Of a stretch of 64,000 nucleotides of DNA, positions 1 through 9,112 are shown one piece after another. A program made the translations under genes and the position numbers. Each line of letters starts with the position of its first letter. Position 1 is the first letter of the stretch. The notes under the pieces are model-generated. The model was not told where the DNA came from. It made no database searches and saw only the letters and a program-made list of their open reading frames with translations. Source of the DNA: JAEYZS01 sp964469265 (GTDB lineage: Bacteria; Bdellovibrionota; Bdellovibrionia; Bdellovibrionales; JAEYZS01); the NCBI GenBank assembly GCA_964469265.1, contig CAYXYF010000011.1, positions 1-64,000 on the forward strand, in the 5' to 3' direction.

Positions 1-11
1 ACGGCGTACCT

Positions 12-1250
12 TTAGAAGGGTAGTGCTGAGGTGAAGCCTAGTTTTTTGTGGGTTGGTTCTATGACTTGATATGGGTTTGGGGTGTTTTCTATTAGGTAGA
101 GTGCTGGTTTTAGGTTTTTTGCAAAAACACTGTCAATCACTCCTTGGCCTGGGTAGAAGCCGCCTTCCCACATCGTTGAAGGATCAAGTTCGAATGTAAA
201 TGAGATAATCTTATGTTCTCCATAAGACCAATCTGTTGTGTCACCTGATGCGATGTAAAGCGCCGAGATTTCTTGCGGTTTGTATCCGTTCCACTGAGCC
301 ATGGTTCTTGCCATAGTTTCATGAACCTTTCTATCTGCTTCATCTTGAATACTTTCGTATTTGTGTCCCCATGGGTACAAAATAAGTTTTGAAAAAGTAT
401 GGAAGCTTAAAAGAGTAGTAATGTTTTTTCTGCTCTCTACAAAATCTTTAATAGCTTGAGTTTCTGGCTCACTGAACGCTTCAGGACCGCGATAAGTGTC
501 GCTACCAGGGCTTGCGCTCGCGCCTTCTCCGCCCCAACCGTAGCCATAGTTTCTGTTCAGGTCCACACCGAATGTTCCATTGCTATTGACCGAACGGTTT
601 TTACGCCACATTTTGTATCTGCCGTCGGCAATGTCATATTCTGAACCATCTGGGTTAACTAATGGAATAATATTTACGACTGTGGACTCTAATAGCTTGA
701 TGACGTGGTCATTGCCAGCAAGGTATTCCGCAACGAGGTACTGAGCTAGCATTAAAGGAATTTCAGTAGAAAGATGCTCTCGTGCATGGTGAGTTCCTGT
801 AAACAGAATTGCAGGCTTTGCTATTTCTTTAATATCAGAAGGCGCCGTTAATTTAATATTGGTGATATCGCGACCTTCAACCGATTTTCCGATAACTTCG
901 ATTTCAACGATATCGCTCGCCTTAGTCTTCATCTCTGTAATAGCTGCATGAAGCTCATCATAATTATGGAATCTTGAATCCTTTTCAGGAAAATCAAACA
1001 TCTCAGGAGTGAGCGCAAAACTCATTCTTACATTTCTTAGTTTCTCCAAAAGAGCTTTTTCAGTAGCGTTTGCAACGACCACAACATAGTCATCCATCAC
1101 GGACTCGATCACCGCACCTGTGTTGGCGATGAGTGTTCTTTCCTCTTTGTTATTGGCATCAATCTTCATCCAATACAGTGTGTCTTCAGATCGTGCGGTA
1201 ATTGTAAAAAGCAATCCGGCGAACATAATCGCCAACAGAATTTTTGTCAT
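12..1250 (-). CDS. Secreted M14 zinc carboxypeptidase
   Basis: The 412-residue protein has a signal peptide at about 1-20 and a peptidase M14 (carboxypeptidase A/B-like) domain. The zinc site is visible as H155-A-R-E158 in THHAREH and H284 in SFHTFSK. The catalytic Glu is probably E354 in FTFELDPS. The NPDG and VDLNRNYG segments near 199 and 229 carry the substrate-binding Asn-Arg pair. It should remove C-terminal residues from peptides in the periplasm or outside the cell, and a predator could use it on prey protein or cell-wall peptides. The N-terminal ~90 residues resemble an activation-type propeptide, which is an inference. A G-rich ribosome-binding stretch lies just before the ATG. All catalytic residues are present, so it looks active. 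Confidence 0.9.
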   Translation of the reverse strand: MTKILLAIMFAGLLFTITARSEDTLYWMKIDANNKEERTLIANTGAVIESVMDDYVVVVANATEKALLEKLRNVRMSFALTPEMFDFPEKDSRFHNYDELHAAITEMKTKASDIVEIEVIGKSVEGRDITNIKLTAPSDIKEIAKPAILFTGTHHAREHLSTEIPLMLAQYLVAEYLAGNDHVIKLLESTVVNIIPLVNPDGSEYDIADGRYKMWRKNRSVNSNGTFGVDLNRNYGYGWGGEGASASPGSDTYRGPEAFSEPETQAIKDFVESRKNITTLLSFHTFSKLILYPWGHKYESIQDEADRKVHETMARTMAQWNGYKPQEISALYIASGDTTDWSYGEHKIISFTFELDPSTMWEGGFYPGQGVIDSVFAKNLKPALYLIENTPNPYQVIEPTHKKLGFTSALPF

Positions 1251-1326
1251 AATCCCCCCCTAGGTCCTAAAATCATAGCACTCTCAAAGGATTTTCATAG
1301 AACTTTATACAAATATCGCTCTGCAA

Positions 1327-2478
1327 TTAAAATAAATATTTTCCAAAGATACCCAGTTTAATATTCTGGTAGCTTGCAATGGGGTCGATGGGGGTTGTAT
1401 CTGGATTGACAGCATCGGAGGTCAAAGCGTCAAACATGAGGGTCCCCTCAATCTTCAACTCATTAGAACAGGAGATCTCAACTCGGGTATCAAAAATAAA
1501 TCTTTGATCATCTCGCCTTCGTGGCCTTGAATAAGTTCTATAAAGATACTCCGCCTTAGAGACCCACAAAACCCGATCTCCAATAAAACGACCATATCCC
1601 ACATAGACTTTTTGATCACTCTGGTAGTTTGTAAAATAAGAATCAGCGGCAAGATTTGAGAGGCCTAATAGTAAAAAGTCTTTCGGCGATATTTCCTCTT
1701 CAAGTTCTAAAATATAAACAGGATCACGATAGTTAATATCTTTTTCATATTGGATAAACGCATAGCCTAAGTAAGATCTAATCTTAAAGTACCTTGTCAA
1801 TCGGCCCTCAAGCCCCACACCTGGCTCTATTCTCTGACTGTCGTATTTTATATAACGATTTACTGGTGTAGTTATCTTTGTCCCATCGGGGAAAATCCGC
1901 GTATCCCCCTTCGCGCCTAAATAAACAAAAGTTTCCGGAAGGAAATACTTTTTATAATATAAACTCGCCTCAAATGTATGGTTGTTTAAGAAATCGTACT
2001 GCGATTGGCTCATACTTTCTTGTAGATACAGCGCCTCGAAAATATACTGCCGTCTGGAATCCTTGTTAATTTTAAATCCTAAACCCGCCCCCATATATTG
2101 GCGATCAAGACGTTTTTCCGTTTTGCCCAATGCAGGCTCGCTCAATAACTTCACCGCAGGAGTGATATGCATTTCAAAGTATCTTGAAAATCGAAGAGCG
2201 TTTCTAAGAGAAATATCATAATCAAAAAAATCTTGATTGGTGTTCGACATGTATTTGGTATAAGAAGCGCTCGACGCCGTTGAGAAGGTGTATCTCTTTG
2301 AATTTGTCGATACGTACCTGAGTGACGGTGCAACCAAAAACGCAAAGTCGCCCTCTTTTTCTTCAGCAGCATAAAATGTATTCGTTTCAAAGAAAGAGCC
2401 AAACTTAATTTGGGACTCAGCCTTCGCCGCCATTGAAAAGCCTAAAATAAGACCTGCCAGGCATAACACTTTAATCAT
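1327..2478 (-). CDS. Predicted outer-membrane beta-barrel protein
   Basis: This 383-residue protein has a signal peptide (MIKVLCLAGLILGFSMAAKA). It then shows long alternating polar/aromatic strands with many Tyr and Arg, and it ends in Phe (GKYLF), the usual C-terminal signal for insertion by the BAM complex. I recognise no named family. Its start overlaps the stop of the 219-residue gene upstream by 4 bases, so it is probably translationally coupled and is the last gene of the TPR operon. It could be the outer-membrane partner of those periplasmic TPR proteins. Confidence 0.7.
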   Translation of the reverse strand: MIKVLCLAGLILGFSMAAKAESQIKFGSFFETNTFYAAEEKEGDFAFLVAPSLRYVSTNSKRYTFSTASSASYTKYMSNTNQDFFDYDISLRNALRFSRYFEMHITPAVKLLSEPALGKTEKRLDRQYMGAGLGFKINKDSRRQYIFEALYLQESMSQSQYDFLNNHTFEASLYYKKYFLPETFVYLGAKGDTRIFPDGTKITTPVNRYIKYDSQRIEPGVGLEGRLTRYFKIRSYLGYAFIQYEKDINYRDPVYILELEEEISPKDFLLLGLSNLAADSYFTNYQSDQKVYVGYGRFIGDRVLWVSKAEYLYRTYSRPRRRDDQRFIFDTRVEISCSNELKIEGTLMFDALTSDAVNPDTTPIDPIASYQNIKLGIFGKYLF

Positions 2479-3077
2479 CTGTAACTCACCGAGTTTTCTT
2501 TAAACGGTATGCTGACATCAATTTGCCTGATCTTCCCAGACAACACCCTTCCGTTTAATTCATAATCAGAAAAAGAGACTCGATGCTTCGATGGAGCTCC
2601 TCTACGAATAAGACAGTCATTTAGTTTTTCGTGATAGCCACGAATCCCATCTTTAAATTTTCGCACGTTAATAAATAATCTTGATAAATCTCTGTCAGAG
2701 GTGATGTCCTTTTTCTGCGTGATTTCATCACAAGACTGTCGGTAGATGGAGTGCGTCCCGGCAAGCTGACTAAGATACTCACCATAACAATTCACCACAT
2801 CCCGTGACATGGAGTCTCTTTGCGCCTGATAAAGTGAGTGGATTTCTTTAAGCTTTGTTTCATCGACTGAACCGATATGTACACATTCTCGCTTAAATTT
2901 TTTAATGGCGTCATTAATAATGACTTTTTCGTTTTCACTAAATTGTTTTGCATGAATACTTGGAACAAAAAAACTTGCTAGAAGAACACCACAGACAAAA
3001 GGCCTAACGAACGTTGTTCCAATCCGCAGTGTGGGAGTCCAAAATTTGAAGTCGATACTTGTTGTAAATCTTTTCAT
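2475..3077 (-). CDS. Hypothetical secreted protein
   Basis: The likely product is about 200 residues with a long basic N-terminus followed by a hydrophobic stretch ending SIHA, read as a signal peptide. The mature part is charged and has five cysteines, some probably disulfide-bonded. I recognise no family. The reading frame is open up to 3134. I chose the ATG at 3077 because it gives a shorter overlap with the preceding 103-residue gene (74 bases instead of 131), but neither start has a convincing ribosome-binding site. It overlaps the downstream barrel gene by 4 bases. Confidence 0.6.
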   Translation of the reverse strand: MKRFTTSIDFKFWTPTLRIGTTFVRPFVCGVLLASFFVPSIHAKQFSENEKVIINDAIKKFKRECVHIGSVDETKLKEIHSLYQAQRDSMSRDVVNCYGEYLSQLAGTHSIYRQSCDEITQKKDITSDRDLSRLFINVRKFKDGIRGYHEKLNDCLIRRGAPSKHRVSFSDYELNGRVLSGKIRQIDVSIPFKENSVSYR

Positions 3078-3315
3078 TTGTAAGTAACTCTGCCTGTTTT
3101 TCACTAGGATATAATACAGGTTCACCGACGTCATTATCGATTTTTGCTTTCTTCACCAAAAACAACGACCGCGGGGACTTACTCAGAGCTGGAAGTCGAG
3201 AGCGAGCAGGCTTTTCCACTTCTGCGGGAGCTGATTTTTTAGGAAGCGATTGTGCATGAGCGTAGGCACCCACATACATCAGAGACAACATCATTAGTAC
3301 TCTTATAAGACTCAT
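3004..3315 (-). CDS. Small secreted protein, unknown function
   Basis: This 103-residue protein has a clear signal peptide (MSLIRVLMMLSLMYVGAYAHAQ). The mature part is short, basic and proline-rich. Its ATG overlaps the TGA of the large TPR gene by four bases, a coupling typical of this operon, which supports it being real. Its 3' end overlaps the start region of the next gene in another frame. No family recognised. Confidence 0.6.
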   Translation of the reverse strand: MSLIRVLMMLSLMYVGAYAHAQSLPKKSAPAEVEKPARSRLPALSKSPRSLFLVKKAKIDNDVGEPVLYPSEKQAELLTNEKIYNKYRLQILDSHTADWNNVR

Positions 3316-6300
3316 TTCTCATCTCCTGCCACTGTTCTGTTCATTATTACGCGCTCAATACCTTTAAAATTGGATACCGCGTGAAGCTCTTTCGCTGTAC
3401 TTGCCACAGCAGGAAGCGATAGCTCCTTTCTTCCTTGAGAGATTTCATAAAGGGCATGAAGCCACTTCGAATAAGTGTCAGTGCTTCGAATATCGCGCGC
3501 CCTCTTGTGTCCGCTTGCAACAAGCTCTAAACTTTTTACGGAATCAAACCAATTCTTGGAATTGCGTATTAGGCGATATGCTTGATTGAGCGATTTTTTG
3601 TCTTTGTTTTTAATTGCATAAAATGCCATTCCGAACAATTCCGCTGGACTTAGATCGTGGTTAAACTCATTTTCAATGGAAACAATTTCTCCAGACAAAG
3701 CATCAAACTGATATTTCAGTGAAACTAAAGCACGACTGTTTGTATTTCTATAACCAGATTCTACCACGGAATGGGCCAGTACATATTTTCCTTGTTCAAA
3801 GTACATCTGCGCTAAGACGTAGTACGGATGAGGCACTTGTGGATTTTCTTTTACCGCTGCCGTTAAAAGCTCTGCTGCTTCTGCTGCATGATCGTTGGAC
3901 CATAATTCCATCGCCTTAGCGGAAATAGTCATTGGCTCTTGACTGTCTAAACGAATTTCACCTTGGCCCGATGGGGATTGCTCTCGCAGTAAACTCGCGT
4001 AGATCTTGCTTCGCTCTTCAGCACCTTTCAGTTTAGAAAACTCACCGAGCCACTTCTTTAAGTCTTCATCACTATTCATCTTAAGCGATGTCACAATGAG
4101 GTTCTCGTACACGGCATTCGACCGATCTTTTTTCTCCAACTTTACAAGCGCTTTCATGCAGTTTGCGTATTGCTTACTCTCGCAAAGAAGTAAAGCTTGC
4201 GATCGCTCATCCATAAGCTCATCAGTTGCAGATGAGTTGTCAAAAGACTTGTATTCGATGAGCTCACTCATCACACCTTTCCAATTCATCATATAGGCCA
4301 TCGATAAAGGAAGGCGCCCATTAAAGTTAACGATAGCTCTTGATAATTCTTGAACTTCTTTAGAGAACGGCTGTTGGCTTGCTATGACCCATCCCTTACT
4401 AATGAGCTGATCAAATTGTCTGCGGAATTGGTTTCGGAGCTCACTTTTGTTAATAACTTCCGTAAGTGCTTTGGTGGTAACGGGCTCAATCTTATTGTTA
4501 TGGATTTGATTTAATGCATTGACCGTGCTGTCTAGAGTCGTTTCAGGATGGCCTACAACCATTTTTAACTTTGAATATTCGCAGAATGAACGGTTGAGGT
4601 TTGCAAAGGCAGTTTGCCTGCTGCCGATAGACTTTAAAACGCTCTCACATGTTTTTTCAAGGCCGACATAATCAAAGCGGTCATGCTGTGCTCGCAAGAT
4701 CAAGTACTGCATTCTAAACATATCGTACTTTGCATTGTTTCTTGTTTTAGCTACTGTCTTATAAACATCATCAATTCTGTTCAGTGCCAACAGGTTTTCA
4801 ATATACATATAATAGACATCTGCAGAGAGCTTTAATGGATCGAGCTTTTCGAGAGTCGCAGTCGTTTTTGCGTGGTCGAAGGTTTTATTTCGAACTGAAA
4901 TAAGATTCATTAGCGCTCTTTCAAACCATGGATGTTTACGATGGCTGAGAACAAAACCCTCAAGCTCATAGGATGCGTCAGAGTATTGAACGGTTTGGAA
5001 GTGCACTTGCGCCTTTAAGAACTGCGCCTCGGCCTTGTATTTAGTGCGCTCAAGCATGCCAATTAAGCTTTCGGCTTTTGCATAGCTACCAGACTTAACA
5101 AATAACGCTGCTGCCTTAAGCCTTAAAAAATCTACGATGGGTGATTTGATATTATTTGTTATGACTTTCTCTAACGAAACACCCGCATCGAAGAATTTGC
5201 CTTCCATCTCTAAGTTATATGACTCTTCAAGGAGTGCTCTATAACGCTGGCGAATATTATCAGTATCGAGTAAATCGACCTCTGCTCCAAAGTAAGATAG
5301 GTTAAACTGGTTGCGCATTCTTTCTATACTTGCCCAGTCGTTTCTCACGTTATGAATCTGCTCAAGAAAGCGAAATGCCGCAATCTTCATATCGCTTGAA
5401 TTCTTACTATCAACAATCATATGCAGGTATTGATTTGCTTTTTCTAAGTCACCTTTTTCTGCATAAACCTCAGCAAGTTTGTATATAATTTGATCTTTAC
5501 GGTGGCTGTAAGGAGTCTTTGAAATATAAAAAATTGCTGCTTGTGCAAAGACTTGTTCATTTGGTGAAAGATTAACTTCTTGGCGATTCGCAATTTTTAG
5601 AGGACGCTCTTCAAAGTTGAGTTTAAAGTTTACCTTTTTGACCTCAGACCAAATTAAGCTATATGCGGCTTCCTCTCTCAGCGTCTGTGAAGACGATTCA
5701 TTAACAATTTCAAAATAAATTGAAGACGCTCTTTCATAATTTTGGAGGTAATACTCAATATCTGCTAACTCCAACTTTGCATAGTATTTATAAGTACTCC
5801 ATGGGTATTGACTAATGAAATTTGAATATCGATCTTTAGCAATCTGCAATTGCTTCGTATCTTTATTTCGGTAACCTTTTTCTGAATGGAACTCTGCGCT
5901 TTTAATCAGGTTAAATTCTAACGTATCCTGCGCATCAAAATATGCGGTTTTATATTCAGCGTTGCTTTCCCACCATTTCTGATCGTGTGTTAATGTCTGA
6001 ACGAACTCGCTTCGGATCTGATTTGCACGTTCGTAATCCTGGTTATCCTCGAAGCTCTTTATGATTTCTTGGTACATGAGAGGTAATTGTCGAGCGGTTT
6101 TAAATCGCTTGGTTGCGACAGCGTAAACCTCGCGCATTGACCTTTCATCCAGTCTCTTTTTATACAATAGGCCCAATCTGTAATATGCCTCTGGTAAGTA
6201 TTCATAGGCAATGGCTGCGTTGGGATCGTTACTTAAGATCGTAGCTAAATAATCTAAACTCTCATCTAAAATGACTTGATCGTCTAGACTTCTATAAGAA

Positions 6301-7118
6301 CTACTATCGATTTCTTTTATGGCCATCTCAAAAGCACGAACAGCGTTTTTATAATGTCTTTCCGCAAAATATGTCGCGCCCAGTTTATAAAGACCCTTTG
6401 TATAAAAAGTGCCTTTAAGCTTTATCAGCCTAGCGTAGGTTTGGGCAGCTCTGCGGTAATCTCTTTTTACAAAATAAATTTCCCCAAGCCTCCATGCTAC
6501 CTCTTCGGAATATCCAGATGTCGGATAGTTTTTAAGAAGGGATTCGTAAAATGCAATGGACTGGTCTGCCTGAGACATTTCCTCATGGGCGATCCCTAAA
6601 AGATAATAAGCCTTATCTCCCAGTGCAGATTCAGTAAACTTTGCCACAAAAAGTTTTGCAAACAGTATAGCTCTTCTGTAGTTTGGAACTGGGATTTCAT
6701 TTGAAGAATGGTTAAAGTTCTTCATCTTATTATTAAACTCAAGGCTCGCCTTTTCAAAATAGAGCTGCGCAAGTCGAATTAACAAGACGTCATCTAAAGA
6801 GTCCACACCATTGGCTTTAATGAATTTATTAAATTCTTCAATAAGAGTAGAATTACTTAAAATAAGATTTCGCTCAGTACGGTCCAGTTTCTCGTTAAAA
6901 ATCTCAGCAAGGCGTTTTTTTCGCCATTCTCGTACCATTTCCGATGCATGTCTTTGGGTACTCAAATAATCCCTTGAAGCCTGTACGTATTCTCGGTAGG
7001 AATTATAAATCAACTCTTCATGATTCACCTTCGGAGTGGCCTCCTGTGCATAGGCCACCATCTGCCCGAGACATACAATACTAAAGATAAGAATGTTGTT
7101 TCTAAATTTCTTTAGCAT
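3312..7118 (-). CDS. Giant secreted TPR-repeat protein (1268 aa)
   Basis: The protein has a signal peptide at 1-24 and then an almost wholly helical chain. Tetratricopeptide-type units are visible around residues 165-300 (for example AYYLLGIAHEEMSQ and VAWRLGEIYFVKRDY), around 430-580, and near 1090-1180 (PHPYYVLAQMYFEQGKY). It lacks enzyme motifs and is best read as a periplasmic scaffold. The gene overlaps the upstream 446-residue TPR gene (TAATG) and the downstream 103-residue gene (ATGA), so they form one operon. Large periplasmic TPR proteins beside small secreted proteins and a barrel recall the Glt gliding-motility complexes of myxobacteria and Bdellovibrio. That link is inferred from layout, not from a sequence match. 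Confidence 0.75.
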   Translation of the reverse strand: MLKKFRNNILIFSIVCLGQMVAYAQEATPKVNHEELIYNSYREYVQASRDYLSTQRHASEMVREWRKKRLAEIFNEKLDRTERNLILSNSTLIEEFNKFIKANGVDSLDDVLLIRLAQLYFEKASLEFNNKMKNFNHSSNEIPVPNYRRAILFAKLFVAKFTESALGDKAYYLLGIAHEEMSQADQSIAFYESLLKNYPTSGYSEEVAWRLGEIYFVKRDYRRAAQTYARLIKLKGTFYTKGLYKLGATYFAERHYKNAVRAFEMAIKEIDSSSYRSLDDQVILDESLDYLATILSNDPNAAIAYEYLPEAYYRLGLLYKKRLDERSMREVYAVATKRFKTARQLPLMYQEIIKSFEDNQDYERANQIRSEFVQTLTHDQKWWESNAEYKTAYFDAQDTLEFNLIKSAEFHSEKGYRNKDTKQLQIAKDRYSNFISQYPWSTYKYYAKLELADIEYYLQNYERASSIYFEIVNESSSQTLREEAAYSLIWSEVKKVNFKLNFEERPLKIANRQEVNLSPNEQVFAQAAIFYISKTPYSHRKDQIIYKLAEVYAEKGDLEKANQYLHMIVDSKNSSDMKIAAFRFLEQIHNVRNDWASIERMRNQFNLSYFGAEVDLLDTDNIRQRYRALLEESYNLEMEGKFFDAGVSLEKVITNNIKSPIVDFLRLKAAALFVKSGSYAKAESLIGMLERTKYKAEAQFLKAQVHFQTVQYSDASYELEGFVLSHRKHPWFERALMNLISVRNKTFDHAKTTATLEKLDPLKLSADVYYMYIENLLALNRIDDVYKTVAKTRNNAKYDMFRMQYLILRAQHDRFDYVGLEKTCESVLKSIGSRQTAFANLNRSFCEYSKLKMVVGHPETTLDSTVNALNQIHNNKIEPVTTKALTEVINKSELRNQFRRQFDQLISKGWVIASQQPFSKEVQELSRAIVNFNGRLPLSMAYMMNWKGVMSELIEYKSFDNSSATDELMDERSQALLLCESKQYANCMKALVKLEKKDRSNAVYENLIVTSLKMNSDEDLKKWLGEFSKLKGAEERSKIYASLLREQSPSGQGEIRLDSQEPMTISAKAMELWSNDHAAEAAELLTAAVKENPQVPHPYYVLAQMYFEQGKYVLAHSVVESGYRNTNSRALVSLKYQFDALSGEIVSIENEFNHDLSPAELFGMAFYAIKNKDKKSLNQAYRLIRNSKNWFDSVKSLELVASGHKRARDIRSTDTYSKWLHALYEISQGRKELSLPAVASTAKELHAVSNFKGIERVIMNRTVAGDEK

Positions 7119-8458
7119 TACTTTCCTAAATAATCCTCTACATGGGTAATTTCTCTTTTGTAAGATTCAAGAACCTCGGAGAGTGTGCGCTTACCTTCAG
7201 TGCGGACTGCCCAGAAGTTTTCAATCTCTCCCATGTTTGCTTTAAATTCCACAGCATCGATACTTCTTTTCGAGTCAGAAATCTGCTTTTCTATTGTTGC
7301 AAGCACTAACTCTTTTTGAGCCCGTTGCGTTTTAATCACTTGAGCAAGATAGGATCTGAGCTCTGGGCTTTTTAATCTTCGGACCGTAGAGATCTCAGTA
7401 TTCAACGCCATAATATATTTGAGATTATCATCTAAGGCCTTAACGTCAGATGCTGGCGCCCATGCGCTCATATGCTTCCTAAACTCCCCTATAAAAGCGT
7501 AATCTTCATTCAAAAGCTGAGAGTAGCTTCGCAGTTTCGAAAGCTTTGCACTGAGGTCAGCTGGAATCTTAGTCTTCAGGTTTGTTTTTTTAAATTCTTG
7601 CACTTCCGTTTTTAATTTTGCAAATAGCTCTTGAGACTTCTCTCTGTTTTGTGAAATCAGCTCAATATATGCTTCAAGATATTTTGCACGAAAATAAACT
7701 GGCGCACCAAAAACCTGATTATGGACTGAGCGGCTAGTAAAGTGAGAAATAAGAATTTTCAGCACACCCCTAGCAGAGATAAGATTTCTCGTTTTAAAAA
7801 GCGCCCACGCCTGCTCTTCCAAAGTTGAAATATAAAAATCGCTATTTACAGATAGCGTCTGAAAATTGTTAACAGCCTCGCTATAGCGACCTTCGGCAAG
7901 ATAGCATCTCGCATGGATAACATGGATAAGATCTCGGAAGTGTAATGAAGTGTTATCGGTAACTTTTTTCTGTGCGGTTTTCATTTCATTTATGCACAAA
8001 GAGGGCTTTGAAAGCTTCAAATACAGGGACGCTTTTAGAAAGTGATATTCTAATCGGTGATAATCTTCTGGAATCTTTTCGATGAAATCGACAGCATCCA
8101 CATACTTATCCATATGGATCAGAGATTTTGCACAATAAAAGCGCATCTCAACTTTATATGGGCCAGAATTCGACTCCCGTTTGCAGTAACCTAAAAAGTC
8201 TTTGTATGGCAAAGTGACTTGTCTAGTGACAACGATGTTTTCAATGTGCTTTGCATCTAACGCCTTGGGTGTGTTCTTATATACGAGGTCATAGAGTCTG
8301 AAACTACCGAAGAAATCACCACGCATAAAAGCTGACTCAGCTTCTACTAAAACTTTGCTAGAATGAAGGTCATATTCTTTATCAGATTTTTTAGTTTCAG
8401 CTGAAACCCCAACCGTAGACAAAGTAATAATAATAAACCCAGCAACTTTTAAGAGCAC
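7118..8458 (-). CDS. Secreted TPR-like helical protein (446 aa)
   Basis: The signal peptide ends near residue 20 (STVGVSAE). Helical repeats resembling TPRs occupy about 30-260, including SAFMRGDFFGSFRLYDLVY and ARCYLAEGRYSEAVNNF. The C-terminal 180 residues are charged and probably coiled-coil. There are no catalytic motifs. The gene ends on the start codon of the giant TPR protein, so the two products are presumably made in fixed proportion and may act together in the periplasm. Function unknown. Confidence 0.7.
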   Translation of the reverse strand: MLLKVAGFIIITLSTVGVSAETKKSDKEYDLHSSKVLVEAESAFMRGDFFGSFRLYDLVYKNTPKALDAKHIENIVVTRQVTLPYKDFLGYCKRESNSGPYKVEMRFYCAKSLIHMDKYVDAVDFIEKIPEDYHRLEYHFLKASLYLKLSKPSLCINEMKTAQKKVTDNTSLHFRDLIHVIHARCYLAEGRYSEAVNNFQTLSVNSDFYISTLEEQAWALFKTRNLISARGVLKILISHFTSRSVHNQVFGAPVYFRAKYLEAYIELISQNREKSQELFAKLKTEVQEFKKTNLKTKIPADLSAKLSKLRSYSQLLNEDYAFIGEFRKHMSAWAPASDVKALDDNLKYIMALNTEISTVRRLKSPELRSYLAQVIKTQRAQKELVLATIEKQISDSKRSIDAVEFKANMGEIENFWAVRTEGKRTLSEVLESYKREITHVEDYLGK

Positions 8459-8485
8459 TTAACCTCCTGTCAAATAACTCTCTAA

Positions 8486-9049
8486 TTAATGTGAAATCTT
8501 GAGTTGTGGCTTTTCCCTAAAGTCAGCGAATACTCCGCCGCTTTCAAATGCACTAACCGTAATTCGATCTTCATCTTTAATTTCTAAATTTAGGCTGCCT
8601 TCACGAACAACTCGGTAATCTTTAACATAAGAAAAAACACCACTATCATTTCCACGGTAAACTACCTGCACTTCAAACTTATAAGGGCCTGGGACAATTT
8701 TGGTTTCAAATTCGTTTTGCGGAACTTCGCGCTTAGCACTCGCAACCAATCTGTTTTCCGCAACGAATTGATAAATAATTTCTCCATTGAGCTTGTAAGT
8801 GACGGAATCAATTAAGTATCCCTTTCCAATTTTATTATCAAAAGCAACGATGAGCGATTTTCGTGATCCATCCAGTCCTTCTTTTTTAAGCAAGTCTTTC
8901 AAAACCAAAACTTGAGTTTTCTCGCTCATGATTTCTGTTTTTAGAGCATCCACTTGTGCAGAAATTGCCGACGTATTAATTTTTTTGGCATGGGCATTTG
9001 GTAAAGCAAATCCATATATTACAGCCAATATAAGTATAAAATTCCTCAT
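8486..9049 (-). CDS. Secreted protein with short coiled coil and beta domain
   Basis: This 187-residue protein has a signal peptide to about residue 21 and a coiled-coil-like segment at 28-55. A beta-rich C-terminal domain contains the phrases VPGPYKFEVQVVYRG and GVFSYVKDY. That pattern is like proteins found beside AglT-type TPR proteins in myxobacteria that are often misannotated as dihydrolipoamide acetyltransferase. I recall this only from family knowledge and could not check it. It lies 27 bases upstream of the 446-residue TPR gene on the same strand and probably belongs to the same operon. Confidence 0.6.
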   Translation of the reverse strand: MRNFILILAVIYGFALPNAHAKKINTSAISAQVDALKTEIMSEKTQVLVLKDLLKKEGLDGSRKSLIVAFDNKIGKGYLIDSVTYKLNGEIIYQFVAENRLVASAKREVPQNEFETKIVPGPYKFEVQVVYRGNDSGVFSYVKDYRVVREGSLNLEIKDEDRITVSAFESGGVFADFREKPQLKISH

Positions 9050-9112
9050 ACTATTATTAGACTCTATTTTTAGAGAAATTGAAATAACACACGTTGGGCT
9101 CTAGACAAAAGA

